A stretch of 9,726 nt of DNA, taken from positions 1-9,726 of the forward strand of contig CAMCTL010000131.1 of NCBI GenBank assembly GCA_945878515.1. The letters are read 5' to 3'. Of this stretch, positions 1 to 6,256 are shown in pieces (position 1 is the stretch's first letter; each line of letters begins with the position of its first letter). This DNA is from Flavobacterium psychrophilum (GTDB lineage Bacteria; Bacteroidota; Bacteroidia; Flavobacteriales; Flavobacteriaceae). The translations under genes were made by a program, and so were the position numbers. The notes beneath the pieces were generated by a model, which saw nothing but the letters and a program-made list of their open reading frames with translations, had not been told where the DNA came from and did not search any database.

Positions 1-530
1 AAATCTTGCTTACAAGGCCACCATTCCATTGCTCCAAAAGGTTCAGATAAAGTCCACATCACGGGTGTTCCATTATGCGTAGTGGTTTCAAACGAGCCAA
101 AACCAGAAGAGGGAGGTGTTCCGGAATAGTTGATTTCAACCGTTTCCGAAATTCCTTTTGGTTGCGTTGTGGGTAAAGTAATTTGCAATTCAGTAGCGGT
201 TTGTGTAAAAGCTAAATTATCAACTCCCTTTTTTACAGAACTTACGGTTAATGTGTTTGAAAGATCAAAAGTCAATGTCTTCAAATCAGACAAGGCGGTG
301 TAAGTTGTAGTTACTTTTCCAGATATAAAGTAGATTGCTGGATCGATATTCCATTCTAATTTATGATAGGTAATATCATAATTTGCAGTGTTTGGATTGG
401 TTTTTACCGACATAAGTTTTGAAGCAGAGTTAGCTTCAGAAGTTCTCATTTTTTCAAATAAAACATGATTATCCTGCGAAAAAAAATAAGATGTAAACAA
501 CAGAAAACTGAAGAGAAATATTTTTTTCAT
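1..530 (-). CDS. M1-family metallopeptidase (aminopeptidase N-like), N-terminal part, cut by window edge
   Basis: The minus strand reads open from an ATG at 530-528 to the window edge, giving 176 residues without a stop. It begins MKKIFLFSFLLFTSYFFSQ, a lysine-start hydrophobic signal peptide with likely cleavage near residue 18, so the product is exported. The rest resembles the beta-rich N-terminal domain of M1 aminopeptidases: a YHKLEWNIDP strand near residues 60-69, a region rich in T and V, and finally GAMEWWPCKQD at residues 166-176. A GAxEWWPCxQD segment is characteristic of bacterial M1 peptidases. The catalytic HExxH zinc site lies beyond the window, so activity cannot be judged. Many flavobacterial relatives carry a C-terminal type IX secretion sorting domain, which is also outside the window. 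The gene is divergent from serS. Family assignment is fairly secure; substrate is unknown. Confidence 0.82.
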   Translation of the reverse strand, partial: MKKIFLFSFLLFTSYFFSQDNHVLFEKMRTSEANSASKLMSVKTNPNTANYDITYHKLEWNIDPAIYFISGKVTTTYTALSDLKTLTFDLSNTLTVSSVKKGVDNLAFTQTATELQITLPTTQPKGISETVEINYSGTPPSSGFGSFETTTHNGTPVMWTLSEPFGAMEWWPCKQD

Positions 531-548
531 AACCTAAAAATTTTATGG

Positions 549-577
549 TAAAAATAAGTAATCTATCAGTAATTCAA
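549..577 (-). promoter_or_regulatory. Possible Bacteroidota-type promoter of the M1 peptidase gene
   Basis: Read on the minus strand, TTG (577-575) is followed after 18 bases by TATTTTTA (556-549). This matches seven of eight positions of the TAnnTTTG -7 element with a short -33 TTG. It lies about 20 bases upstream of the start codon. The match is imperfect and the region is AT-rich, so chance is a real alternative. Confidence 0.25.
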
Positions 578-671
578 TCTATAATAGCAGAAAAAGCGCA
601 AACAGAATAGAACCATGAGCTATAAATCGTTCTTAACTTTTTGAATCCCCACTTTTCTAAAAACATTTCCC

Positions 672-679
672 TAAATTTG
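672..679 (+). promoter_or_regulatory. Probable -7 promoter element of serS (TAAATTTG)
   Basis: TAAATTTG is an exact match to the TAnnTTTG -7 element used by the Bacteroidota primary sigma factor. It lies 41 bases before the serS ATG, which would give a leader of about 35 bases. No good TTTG -33 element is seen at the usual 19-21 base spacing; the nearest TTTTTG (638-643) is too far upstream. The sequence before the ATG is A-rich (TTAAAAAAAATCAAG), without a Shine-Dalgarno motif, which is normal for this phylum. Confidence 0.45.
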
Positions 680-720
680 CTTCCATTAAAACAAAACTTA
701 GCGTTAAAAAAAATCAAGAT

Positions 721-1992
721 ATGTTACAAATTGCATTTATTAGAGAGAATCAGGAGAAAGTAATCACCGCTTTGGCAAAAAGAAATATGGATGCCACCGC
801 TGTTGTTGAAGAAGTGGTACAATTGGATGAACGCCGTCGCGCTTCGCAAGTAGAACTAGACAACACACTGTCCGAATCTAATAAATTGTCCAAAGACATT
901 GGCGAATTGATGAAGAAAGGTGAAAAATCGAAAGCCGCAATTCTCAAAGAAAAAACAGTTTTATTGAAAGAAAAAAGCAAAGCTTTAGCAGAAACTGCTG
1001 ATCAATTAGCGGCCGATTTGTTGGAAAAACTATACACTTTACCCAATCTTCCTGCTGATATTGTTCCTGAAGGAAAAACTCCCGAAGAAAACCTGAATAT
1101 TTTCGAAGAAGGCGCAATTCCTGTTTTGCACGAAGGCGCGCAGCCACACTGGGATTTGGTCAAAAAATACGACATCATCGATTTTGAATTGGGAAATAAA
1201 ATAACTGGTGCTGGATTTCCTGTTTACAAAGGAAAAGGCGCCAAATTACAACGTGCCTTAATCAATTATTTTTTAGATAAAAATACTGCTGCGGGTTATA
1301 ATGAAGTTCAAGTGCCACACATGGTCAACGAAGCTTCTGCTTATGGAACGGGACAATTGCCGGACAAAGAAGGGCAAATGTACCACGACAAAACCGATGA
1401 TTTATATTTAATTCCAACGGCAGAAGTTCCAGTAACGAATTTGTTTCGCGATGTGATTTTAAGCGAAAGCGAATTGCCTGTTTTAACAACGGCTTACACG
1501 CCTTGTTTCCGCCGTGAAGCAGGTTCTTATGGCGCTCACGTTCGTGGACTGAATCGTTTGCACCAGTTTGACAAAGTTGAAATCGTGCGAGTTGAGCATC
1601 CTGATAAATCCTACAAAGCTTTGGAAGGAATGGTTGAACACGTAAAAAATATTTTGCAAGAATTGAAATTACCTTACCGAATATTGCGTCTTTGTGGTGG
1701 CGATATGGGTTTCACATCAGCTTTGACATATGATTTCGAAGTGTATTCTACGGCGCAAGAACGTTGGTTAGAAATCAGTTCGGTTTCTAATTTTGAGACT
1801 TTTCAGGCGAATCGTTTGAAATTACGTTTCAAGGACAAAGACGGAAAAAACCAATTGGCACACACCTTAAACGGAAGTTCATTGGCTTTGCCAAGAGTTT
1901 TGGCTGGAATTTTAGAAAATTACCAAACTGCTGAAGGCATTGTAATTCCTGAGGTTTTGAGAAGCTATTGTGGGTTTGACATTATAAATTAG
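721..1992 (+). CDS. serS: Serine--tRNA ligase (seryl-tRNA synthetase)
   Basis: This cytosolic class II synthetase charges tRNA-Ser (and tRNA-Sec where present) with serine using ATP. The 423-residue length is normal for bacterial SerRS. Residues about 28-100 are charged and Leu/Lys/Glu-rich, fitting the long antiparallel coiled-coil arm that binds the tRNA. The catalytic domain follows. It has TAEVPVTN (233-240) for serine recognition, class II motif 2 FRREAGSYG (263-271), HQFDKVEIV (281-289), EISSVSNF (351-358, where many SerRS have Cys at the fifth position) and motif 3 NGSSLALPRVLAGILENYQ (384-402). The protein ends RSYCGFDIIN, an intact C-terminus. The start MLQIAFIREN matches the conserved SerRS N-terminus. 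The 3' end of the gene is partly duplicated 942 bases downstream (2903-2937), bracketing the next gene. Confidence 0.97.
   Translation: MLQIAFIRENQEKVITALAKRNMDATAVVEEVVQLDERRRASQVELDNTLSESNKLSKDIGELMKKGEKSKAAILKEKTVLLKEKSKALAETADQLAADLLEKLYTLPNLPADIVPEGKTPEENLNIFEEGAIPVLHEGAQPHWDLVKKYDIIDFELGNKITGAGFPVYKGKGAKLQRALINYFLDKNTAAGYNEVQVPHMVNEASAYGTGQLPDKEGQMYHDKTDDLYLIPTAEVPVTNLFRDVILSESELPVLTTAYTPCFRREAGSYGAHVRGLNRLHQFDKVEIVRVEHPDKSYKALEGMVEHVKNILQELKLPYRILRLCGGDMGFTSALTYDFEVYSTAQERWLEISSVSNFETFQANRLKLRFKDKDGKNQLAHTLNGSSLALPRVLAGILENYQTAEGIVIPEVLRSYCGFDIIN
1961..1985 (+). repeat. Direct repeat, left copy, within the 3' end of serS
   Basis: GAAGCTATTGTGGGTTTGA (1961-1979) recurs identically at 2903-2921. 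Extending by one mismatch (C/T) and ATTAT gives 24 identities in 25 bases. This copy encodes the intact serS C-terminus SYCGFDII. The two copies lie exactly 942 bases apart and enclose the Bro-N/DinD-like gene. Confidence 0.85.
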
Positions 1993-2028
1993 TGCTTAGT
2001 CGGAGTTTTTAGTATGTATCGCTAAGCA
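1993..2028 (+). repeat. Short inverted repeat between serS and the Bro-N gene
   Basis: TGCTTAG (1993-1999) begins immediately after the serS stop codon and pairs perfectly with CTAAGCA (2022-2028) across a 22-base loop. No T-run follows, so it is not a convincing terminator. Its position at the left edge of the putative inserted segment makes it worth recording, but a 7-bp stem could be chance. Confidence 0.35.
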
Positions 2029-2053
2029 GAAATCAAATATATTTTACAAAAAT

Positions 2054-2875
2054 ATGGATAACGAAATTAAACTATTTGAAAATACAAGTGTTCGAACCGT
2101 GTGGGATGATGAGCAAGAAAAATGGTATATCTCTATTACTGATGTAATAGAAGTACTTACAGGTACAGACCGCCCGAGAAAATACTGGAGCGATTTGAAA
2201 AATAAGTTAAAAAAAGAAGGTAGTCAGTTGTCCGAAAAAATCGGACAACTGAAAATGAAATCATCTGACGGTAAAAATTATAAAACTGACGTCGCAGATA
2301 CCGAACAGATTTTCAGGCTGATACAATCTATTCCGTCGCCAAAAGCGGAGCCTTTTAAATTATGGTTGGCCCAAGTTGCCAATGAGCGAATAGACGAAAT
2401 ACAAGACCCAGAACTCACCATCGATAGGGCTTTGCAGCAATATTTAAATCTTGGTTATAGCGAAAATTGGATCAATCAACGCTTGAAAAGTATTGAAATC
2501 CGAAAAGAATTAACCGATGAATGGAAACGATTGGGTTTGAAAGAGGGACAACAATTTGCAGCTTTAACCGATATCATTACCAAAACCTGGTCGGGCAAAA
2601 CAGCCAAGGAATACAAAACGCTTAAAGGATTGAAAAAAGAAAATCTCAGAGATAATATGACCAACACCGAGTTGATTTTAAATATGTTGGCAGAAGCTTC
2701 CACCAAAGATATTTCGCAAGCGGTAGATCCAAAAACTTTTGAGGAAAGTAAAAAAGTAGCCAAACAAGGCGGTACCATTGCCGGAAATGCCAGAAAAGAA
2801 TTGGAGGCAAAAACAGGAAAAAAGGTAGTTACAGGATTGAACGCTAAACTATTTTTGGAAGATAAAAAGAAATAA
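2054..2875 (+). CDS. Bro-N domain protein with DinD-like C-terminal region
   Basis: The 273-residue product has two parts. Residues about 5-112 resemble the Bro-N domain found in baculovirus BRO proteins and phage antirepressors: KLFENTSVRTVWDDEQEKWYIS, then DVIEVLTGTDRPRKYWSDLK, later DTEQIFRLIQSIPSPKAEPFKLWLA. Residues about 125-273 resemble the C-terminal half of the E. coli DNA-damage-inducible protein DinD, notably KGLKKENLRDNMTNTELILNML (191-212) and the later basic GTIAGNARKELEAKTGK stretch. Bro-N domains are linked to DNA binding and DinD is SOS-induced and inhibits RecA in E. coli; whether this protein does either is not shown. No signal peptide or membrane segment is visible. It is bracketed by a duplication of the serS 3' end, suggesting acquisition. 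The start is the first ATG in frame, preceded by an A-rich leader (TTTTACAAAAAT). Confidence 0.8.
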   Translation: MDNEIKLFENTSVRTVWDDEQEKWYISITDVIEVLTGTDRPRKYWSDLKNKLKKEGSQLSEKIGQLKMKSSDGKNYKTDVADTEQIFRLIQSIPSPKAEPFKLWLAQVANERIDEIQDPELTIDRALQQYLNLGYSENWINQRLKSIEIRKELTDEWKRLGLKEGQQFAALTDIITKTWSGKTAKEYKTLKGLKKENLRDNMTNTELILNMLAEASTKDISQAVDPKTFEESKKVAKQGGTIAGNARKELEAKTGKKVVTGLNAKLFLEDKKK

Positions 2876-2902
2876 AAAAAATATTAGATGCTTACGGCTT
2901 TT

Positions 2903-2937
2903 GAAGCTATTGTGGGTTTGATATTATTGATTGGTAA
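2903..2937 (+). pseudogene. Remnant copy of the serS 3' end (direct repeat, right copy)
   Basis: In the frame starting at 2905 this stretch reads SYCGFDIIDW followed by TAA, compared with SYCGFDIIN and TAG at the end of the intact serS. Differences from the intact copy are GAC/GAT and ATA/ATT (both synonymous), AAT/GAT (Asn to Asp) and TAG/TGG. The codon before the match is a stop (TGA), so similarity begins abruptly at 2903. The pattern of silent differences suggests a diverged homologous serS end, such as the original terminus displaced by an insertion, rather than a very recent exact duplication. It is only ten codons long and non-functional. Confidence 0.72.
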
Positions 2938-2968
2938 TAAACATAATGCTATAAATGATTTTAGAAAA

Positions 2969-3472
2969 ATGAAGATAAAATTAACGTTCTTATTGTTTTT
3001 TAGCTTAATTTTTTTGATAAGGTCACAAAATAATGCAGGAAGAATAACTTTATCTAAAGGAGTTACTTTAGAATGGATAACTGAAAAATTCAATCCAGAA
3101 AAGCATAAAATTGAAACTTGTGAAACTGGATTTGGGGGTAAATTTATTTGTAAAATTGATAACGAAATTTGGTTAGGTTCTGACAGTAGAGTGGAAAACC
3201 CAAGGAATCAATTAAAAAAACTTATTTTGACAATAAATTCTAAATCTGTTGAATTAGATATTAAAAACATGTTCAATCCCAGTTTTGATGGCGGACTATC
3301 TGCGAATCAGTTTCTATTAAAAAAAGAAGGAGTATTTTATAGACTTTATGGATTTTTTTCGGATGGAGCTGGGACTTATACAGTTCATTGGATAATTTTA
3401 GAAAAAAGCTCTAAAAGAGAAGTTATATCAAATGATGAAACTTATTTTAGTTGGCAAAATGAGAAGAAATAA
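2969..3472 (+). CDS. Small exported protein of unknown function
   Basis: From the ATG at 2969 the product has 167 residues and begins MKIKLTFLLFFSLIFLIRSQ, a good signal peptide with likely cleavage near residues 19-20. The same frame is open from an ATG at 2888, but that would add 27 residues read out of frame from the serS remnant and bury the signal peptide, so 2969 is preferred. An A-rich stretch (TTTTAGAAAA) precedes it. The mature part has two cysteines in a CETGFGGKFIC segment (residues about 46-56), which could form a disulfide, then KIDNEIWLGSD, and a C-terminal part rich in aromatic residues (VFYRLYGFFSDGAGTYTVHWIILE). No known family is recognised. The coding sequence looks noticeably AT-richer than its neighbours. 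The mature protein is probably periplasmic or surface-exposed. Confidence 0.65.
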   Translation: MKIKLTFLLFFSLIFLIRSQNNAGRITLSKGVTLEWITEKFNPEKHKIETCETGFGGKFICKIDNEIWLGSDSRVENPRNQLKKLILTINSKSVELDIKNMFNPSFDGGLSANQFLLKKEGVFYRLYGFFSDGAGTYTVHWIILEKSSKREVISNDETYFSWQNEKK

Positions 3473-3538
3473 AAATAATTGATACATTCTTTTAAAGTAA
3501 TTCGATTAAAAAATTTGGATTTCAACTAAAATCAGACA

Positions 3539-5317
3539 ATGAAAAACCTACTTCTACATATAACTCTCTTTTTTTCCTTGTTTTGTTTCTCACAAAACGA
3601 GCAATTAGCGCAGTATTATTTCGACAAAGGCGATTTCGAGAAAGCCAAAATCAGTTTTGAGGAATTATTAAAAAACCAGCCGTCGAACCCGCAATATTTT
3701 CAAAAAACCATCGATTGTTACCAGCAATTACAGCAATTTGCCATTGCCGAAAAAGCCATTCTAGCACGATTGAACACCTATAAACAAGGGAATCTGCTAA
3801 TAGAATTGGGGTATAATTTCCAGCTACAAAAGAACGAGCCTTTCGCCAAAAAATATTATCAAGAAGCCATAGACCGAATCAAGAAAAATCCAAACGAAGT
3901 ATATAGCATTGCCAATTCTTTCGAAAGAAAATCTTTGATTGAACAGGCGCTGAAATCTTATCAAACGGCTCTAACTATTGAGCCACAGTACAATTTCAAT
4001 TATCAAATGGCGCTGCTTTATGGACAATTGAGCAATACCGAAATGATGATTTCTACCTTTCTTGATGAGGCTATCGCAAATCCTCAAAATGCAATTCAAA
4101 TCCAGAACCAATTGGCCCGTTTTATGGCCGAAGCAGGCGATGAAAACTTCAACGAAACCTTACGAAAAGCATTAATTGTAAGAGTTCAAAAAAACCAAGA
4201 TGTTTTTTGGAATCAATTTTTAAGCTGGTTTTATGTCCAACAAAAAGAGTTTGGCAAGGCCTTTATCCAAGAAAAAGCGATTTACAAACGCAATCCCGAA
4301 TCGTTTTCAAGTATTATCAACTTAGCGCAACTCGCTAGCGAAGAGGACGATGCCGAAACAGCCAAAGAAATTCTCGGTTTTGTGTTAGAAAACACTCAAG
4401 ATGTGCAGTTGCTCATTCAAGCCAACACGTATTTAATGGATTTGAAAATCGAAAAGGCACAGGAAAAAGATTTCGAAAGTATTCATTCGAAACTAACCAG
4501 CTTGTTGAACGAATATGGAATAAGTCCACAAACTTTATCTTTACAACTCATTCAAGCCCATTTTGTGGCTTTTAATTTGAAAAAAAACGATGAAGGAAAA
4601 ACCATAATCAAGAAGACTTTAGAGTTGCAATTAAATGATTATGAGTTAGCCAAAGCCAAAATGGAATTAGCTGATATTTTGCTTTTCGAGGAAAAATTCA
4701 ATCAGGCTTTACTTTATTATTCACAGATTGAAGAAGATTTAAAAAACGATGAAGTGGCGCACGAAGCGAGTTTGAAAGCCGCCAAAACCAGCTATTTTCA
4801 AGGAGATTTTGCTTGGGCATCGAAACAATTCAAAGAATTAAAATCGGCAAGTACACAGTTGATTGCCAATGATGCTTTAGAATATTTCCTTTTAATCAGC
4901 GACAATAACGTTGCCGATTCGACTCAAACCGCTTTGAAACAATTTGCCAAAGGCGATTATCTCTTGTATCAAAACCGAAATCAAGAAGCTACAACGCAAT
5001 TTCATGCCATTTTAAAAAGCTTCAAAGGGCAAGAAATCGAAGCAGTAACCTTGTTGCGTTTGGGAAAAATTTATGAAAAAGCCAGCGAGTATAATTTGGC
5101 TTTAGCCCAATATCAAAACATCATCGACAATCATTCCGAAGGAATTTACATAGATGAAGCTTTATATTTTTCTGCTGAAATTCATAATAATAAGCTACAA
5201 CAACCCGAAAAAGCAAAACCGCTTTACGAGAAAATAATTTTCAATCATCAAGATAGTATTTATTTTGTAGAAGCCAGAAAGAAATATAGGCTATTGCGTG
5301 GCGACAAGAATCTTTGA
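3539..5317 (+). CDS. Exported tetratricopeptide-repeat protein
   Basis: The 592-residue product starts MKNLLLHITLFFSLFCFSQN, a signal peptide with probable cleavage near residues 18-19. The rest is alpha-helical with TPR-like units, clearest at the ends: LAQYYFDKGDFEKAKISFEELLKNQP-type sequence after residue 22, then AKKYYQEAIDRI, and near the C-terminus RLGKIYEKASEYNLALAQYQNII and PEKAKPLYEKIIFNHQD. The spacing of small and aromatic residues (A, Y, G at repeat positions) matches TPR and Sel1-like scaffolds. Such proteins mediate protein-protein contacts and this one likely sits in the periplasm. No enzymatic motif is seen. It lies 66 bases after the small exported protein on the same strand. 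No partner can be named. Family is secure; role is unknown. Confidence 0.85.
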   Translation: MKNLLLHITLFFSLFCFSQNEQLAQYYFDKGDFEKAKISFEELLKNQPSNPQYFQKTIDCYQQLQQFAIAEKAILARLNTYKQGNLLIELGYNFQLQKNEPFAKKYYQEAIDRIKKNPNEVYSIANSFERKSLIEQALKSYQTALTIEPQYNFNYQMALLYGQLSNTEMMISTFLDEAIANPQNAIQIQNQLARFMAEAGDENFNETLRKALIVRVQKNQDVFWNQFLSWFYVQQKEFGKAFIQEKAIYKRNPESFSSIINLAQLASEEDDAETAKEILGFVLENTQDVQLLIQANTYLMDLKIEKAQEKDFESIHSKLTSLLNEYGISPQTLSLQLIQAHFVAFNLKKNDEGKTIIKKTLELQLNDYELAKAKMELADILLFEEKFNQALLYYSQIEEDLKNDEVAHEASLKAAKTSYFQGDFAWASKQFKELKSASTQLIANDALEYFLLISDNNVADSTQTALKQFAKGDYLLYQNRNQEATTQFHAILKSFKGQEIEAVTLLRLGKIYEKASEYNLALAQYQNIIDNHSEGIYIDEALYFSAEIHNNKLQQPEKAKPLYEKIIFNHQDSIYFVEARKKYRLLRGDKNL

Positions 5318-5350
5318 AAATTCCAAAAATCAAATTCCAAATTCCAAATT
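5318..5350 (+). repeat. Short AAATTCCAA direct repeats
   Basis: The motif AAATTCCAA occurs at 5318-5326, 5332-5340 and 5339-5347, directly after the TPR gene stop codon. It ends in the near-palindrome CCAAATTGG. It is a low-complexity repeat that resembles dispersed repeats of flavobacterial intergenic regions; that comparison is from memory, not from a search. Confidence 0.6.
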
Positions 5351-5392
5351 GGTTGGATTTAAATAATTGACAATATTAATTCTATTCCGACT

Positions 5393-5411
5393 CCCTCTCC
5401 TTTGGAGAGGG
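5393..5411 (+). repeat. Perfect CCCTCTCC hairpin upstream of the DUF4286 gene
   Basis: CCCTCTCC (5393-5400), TTT, GGAGAGGG (5404-5411) form a perfect 8-bp stem with a three-base loop. CTGGGGTGAGG follows. The GC-rich block stands out in the AT-rich gap and lies 24 bases before the next start codon. It has no T-run after it, so it is not a standard terminator. It looks like one copy of an interspersed repeat and could also shape the 5' leader of the next gene. Confidence 0.65.
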
Positions 5412-5435
5412 CTGGGGTGAGGAAAACTTTTAAAA

Positions 5436-5747
5436 ATGATTATCTACAACATTACCACAAACATACACGAAAGCGTACACGAAAAATGGATGATTTGGAT
5501 GCAACACAAACATATTCCGGAAATGCTGGCAACGGGAAAATTCTCTTCGGCAAGAATGGTTCGGGTTTTAATCGAAGAAGAAATGGGCGGAACAACCTAT
5601 TCGGTTCAATACACGACAGACAGCAGGGAAACTTTGCAAAAATATTACTTGGAAGATGCACCAAAATTGCGTGATGAAGCTCTGCAATTATTTGGAGACA
5701 AAATGCTCTCTTTTAGAACAGAATTGCAGTTGATAAGTGAGCATTAG
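5436..5747 (+). CDS. DUF4286 family protein
   Basis: The 103-residue product begins MIIYNITTNIHESVHEKWMIWMQHKHIPEML and continues with TGKFSSARMVRVLIEEEMGGTTYSVQY. This matches the small DUF4286 family, in which an N-terminal strand is followed by a helix containing a W-x-x-W-M-like segment and an H-I-P motif. The length is usual for the family. There is no signal peptide or membrane segment, so the protein is predicted to be cytosolic. The family has no established function; in flavobacteria it is often found close to rsmA, as here, although a 509-bp repeat-rich gap separates them. The start at 5436 follows TTTTAAAA and matches the family N-terminus. Confidence 0.85.
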   Translation: MIIYNITTNIHESVHEKWMIWMQHKHIPEMLATGKFSSARMVRVLIEEEMGGTTYSVQYTTDSRETLQKYYLEDAPKLRDEALQLFGDKMLSFRTELQLISEH

Positions 5748-5822
5748 TTTTGCAAACTAGACTAAAGTCCAGCCTTACAAAATGTATCGAGCCACTAGCT
5801 CTTAGAAGCATAAAAGTTCCGT
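5748..5822 (+). other. Intergenic segment left of the tandem array, with small palindromes
   Basis: No gene is seen here. Three small inverted repeats occur: GACTAAAGTC (5760-5769), GAGC-CACTA-GCTC, and GTTCC-GTA-GGAAC (5816-5828). The last leads directly into the first 46-bp repeat unit, so it may be the left end of the repeat element. None is followed by a T-run. Confidence 0.45.
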
Positions 5823-6050
5823 AGGAACGAATCATATTGTAGCAACGGATTTCAATCCGTTGGATAGTTAGGAACGAATCATATTGTAGCAACGGATTTC
5901 AATCCGTTGGATAGTAGGAACGAATCATATTGTAGCAACGGATTTCAATCCGTTGGATAGTAGGAACGAATCATATTGTAGCAACGGATTTCAATCCGTT
6001 GGATAGTAGGAACGAATGGATTTTTAGCAACGGATTGAAATCCGTTGTAT
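5823..6050 (+). repeat. Tandem array of about 46-bp units, each with a CAACGGATT hairpin
   Basis: Four nearly identical units lie head to tail at 5823-5869 (47 bases, one extra T), 5870-5915, 5916-5961 and 5962-6007, each 46 bases. Every unit starts AGGAACGAATCATATTGTAG and contains CAACGGATTTCAATCCGTTG, two perfect 9-bp arms around a TC loop. A fifth, degenerate unit (6008-6050) keeps AGGAACGAAT but then diverges, and its hairpin core (6028-6047) has the GA loop, the exact reverse complement of the other cores. The sequence between hairpins is the same in all four units, so there are no unique spacers and this is not a CRISPR array. No long open frame runs through it. It probably grew by slippage or unequal recombination from one dispersed palindromic element. 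Confidence 0.92.
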
Positions 6051-6081
6051 ATTTGATTTCCAATTATATAAATATAAAATG

Positions 6082-6111
6082 TTGACATTTGTAGTGTTTT
6101 TGGTAAATTTG
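6082..6111 (+). promoter_or_regulatory. Probable Bacteroidota-type promoter for rsmA-mgtE
   Basis: TTG (6082-6084) and TAAATTTG (6104-6111) are separated by 19 bases, fitting the -33 TTTG / -7 TAnnTTTG promoter pattern of the phylum. Transcription would begin a few bases after 6111, giving a leader of about 140 bases before the rsmA ATG. The element lies just to the right of the tandem repeat array, so the array is outside the predicted transcript. Confidence 0.6.
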
Positions 6112-6121
6112 CACCGACAGT

Positions 6122-6170
6122 ACACACCACGCTACAGTTTTTAGCAATAAAACAGCGTACCAGGGTGTGT
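6122..6170 (+). promoter_or_regulatory. Long hairpin at the predicted 5' end of the rsmA leader
   Basis: Three stem segments nest: ACACACC (6122-6128) with GGTGTGT (6164-6170), ACGCT (6129-6133) with AGCGT (6154-6158), and GTTTT (6137-6141) with AAAAC (6149-6153). This gives 17 base pairs with a five-base bulge, a three-base bulge and a seven-base loop. It begins within about ten bases of the predicted transcription start. It may stabilise the 5' end of the mRNA, act as a regulator of rsmA-mgtE, or mark a small RNA. CTTTTGCTTT follows, only weakly U-rich, so termination here is not convincing. Confidence 0.5.
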
Positions 6171-6256
6171 CTTTTGCTTTAAATACGTTTCTTTTTCGAC
6201 AAATCACTTTATAAAACCCTTGCGGCTTCGTGCCTTCGCAGCCAAAATAAAACAAC

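Noticed and set aside
1993..2028. Terminator after serS
   Set aside because: The stem is only 7 bp with a 22-base loop and no following T-run.
2476..2778. Minus-strand open frame opposite the Bro-N gene
   Set aside because: It is a shadow of a gene with clear domain similarity on the plus strand.
5402..5674. 90-residue open frame overlapping the DUF4286 gene
   Set aside because: It lies in another frame of the recognised DUF4286 gene, is very rich in Arg, Lys and Asn, and starts inside the CCCTCTCC repeat.
5823..6050. CRISPR array
   Set aside because: The whole 46-bp unit repeats, so there are no unique spacers, and no cas gene is nearby.
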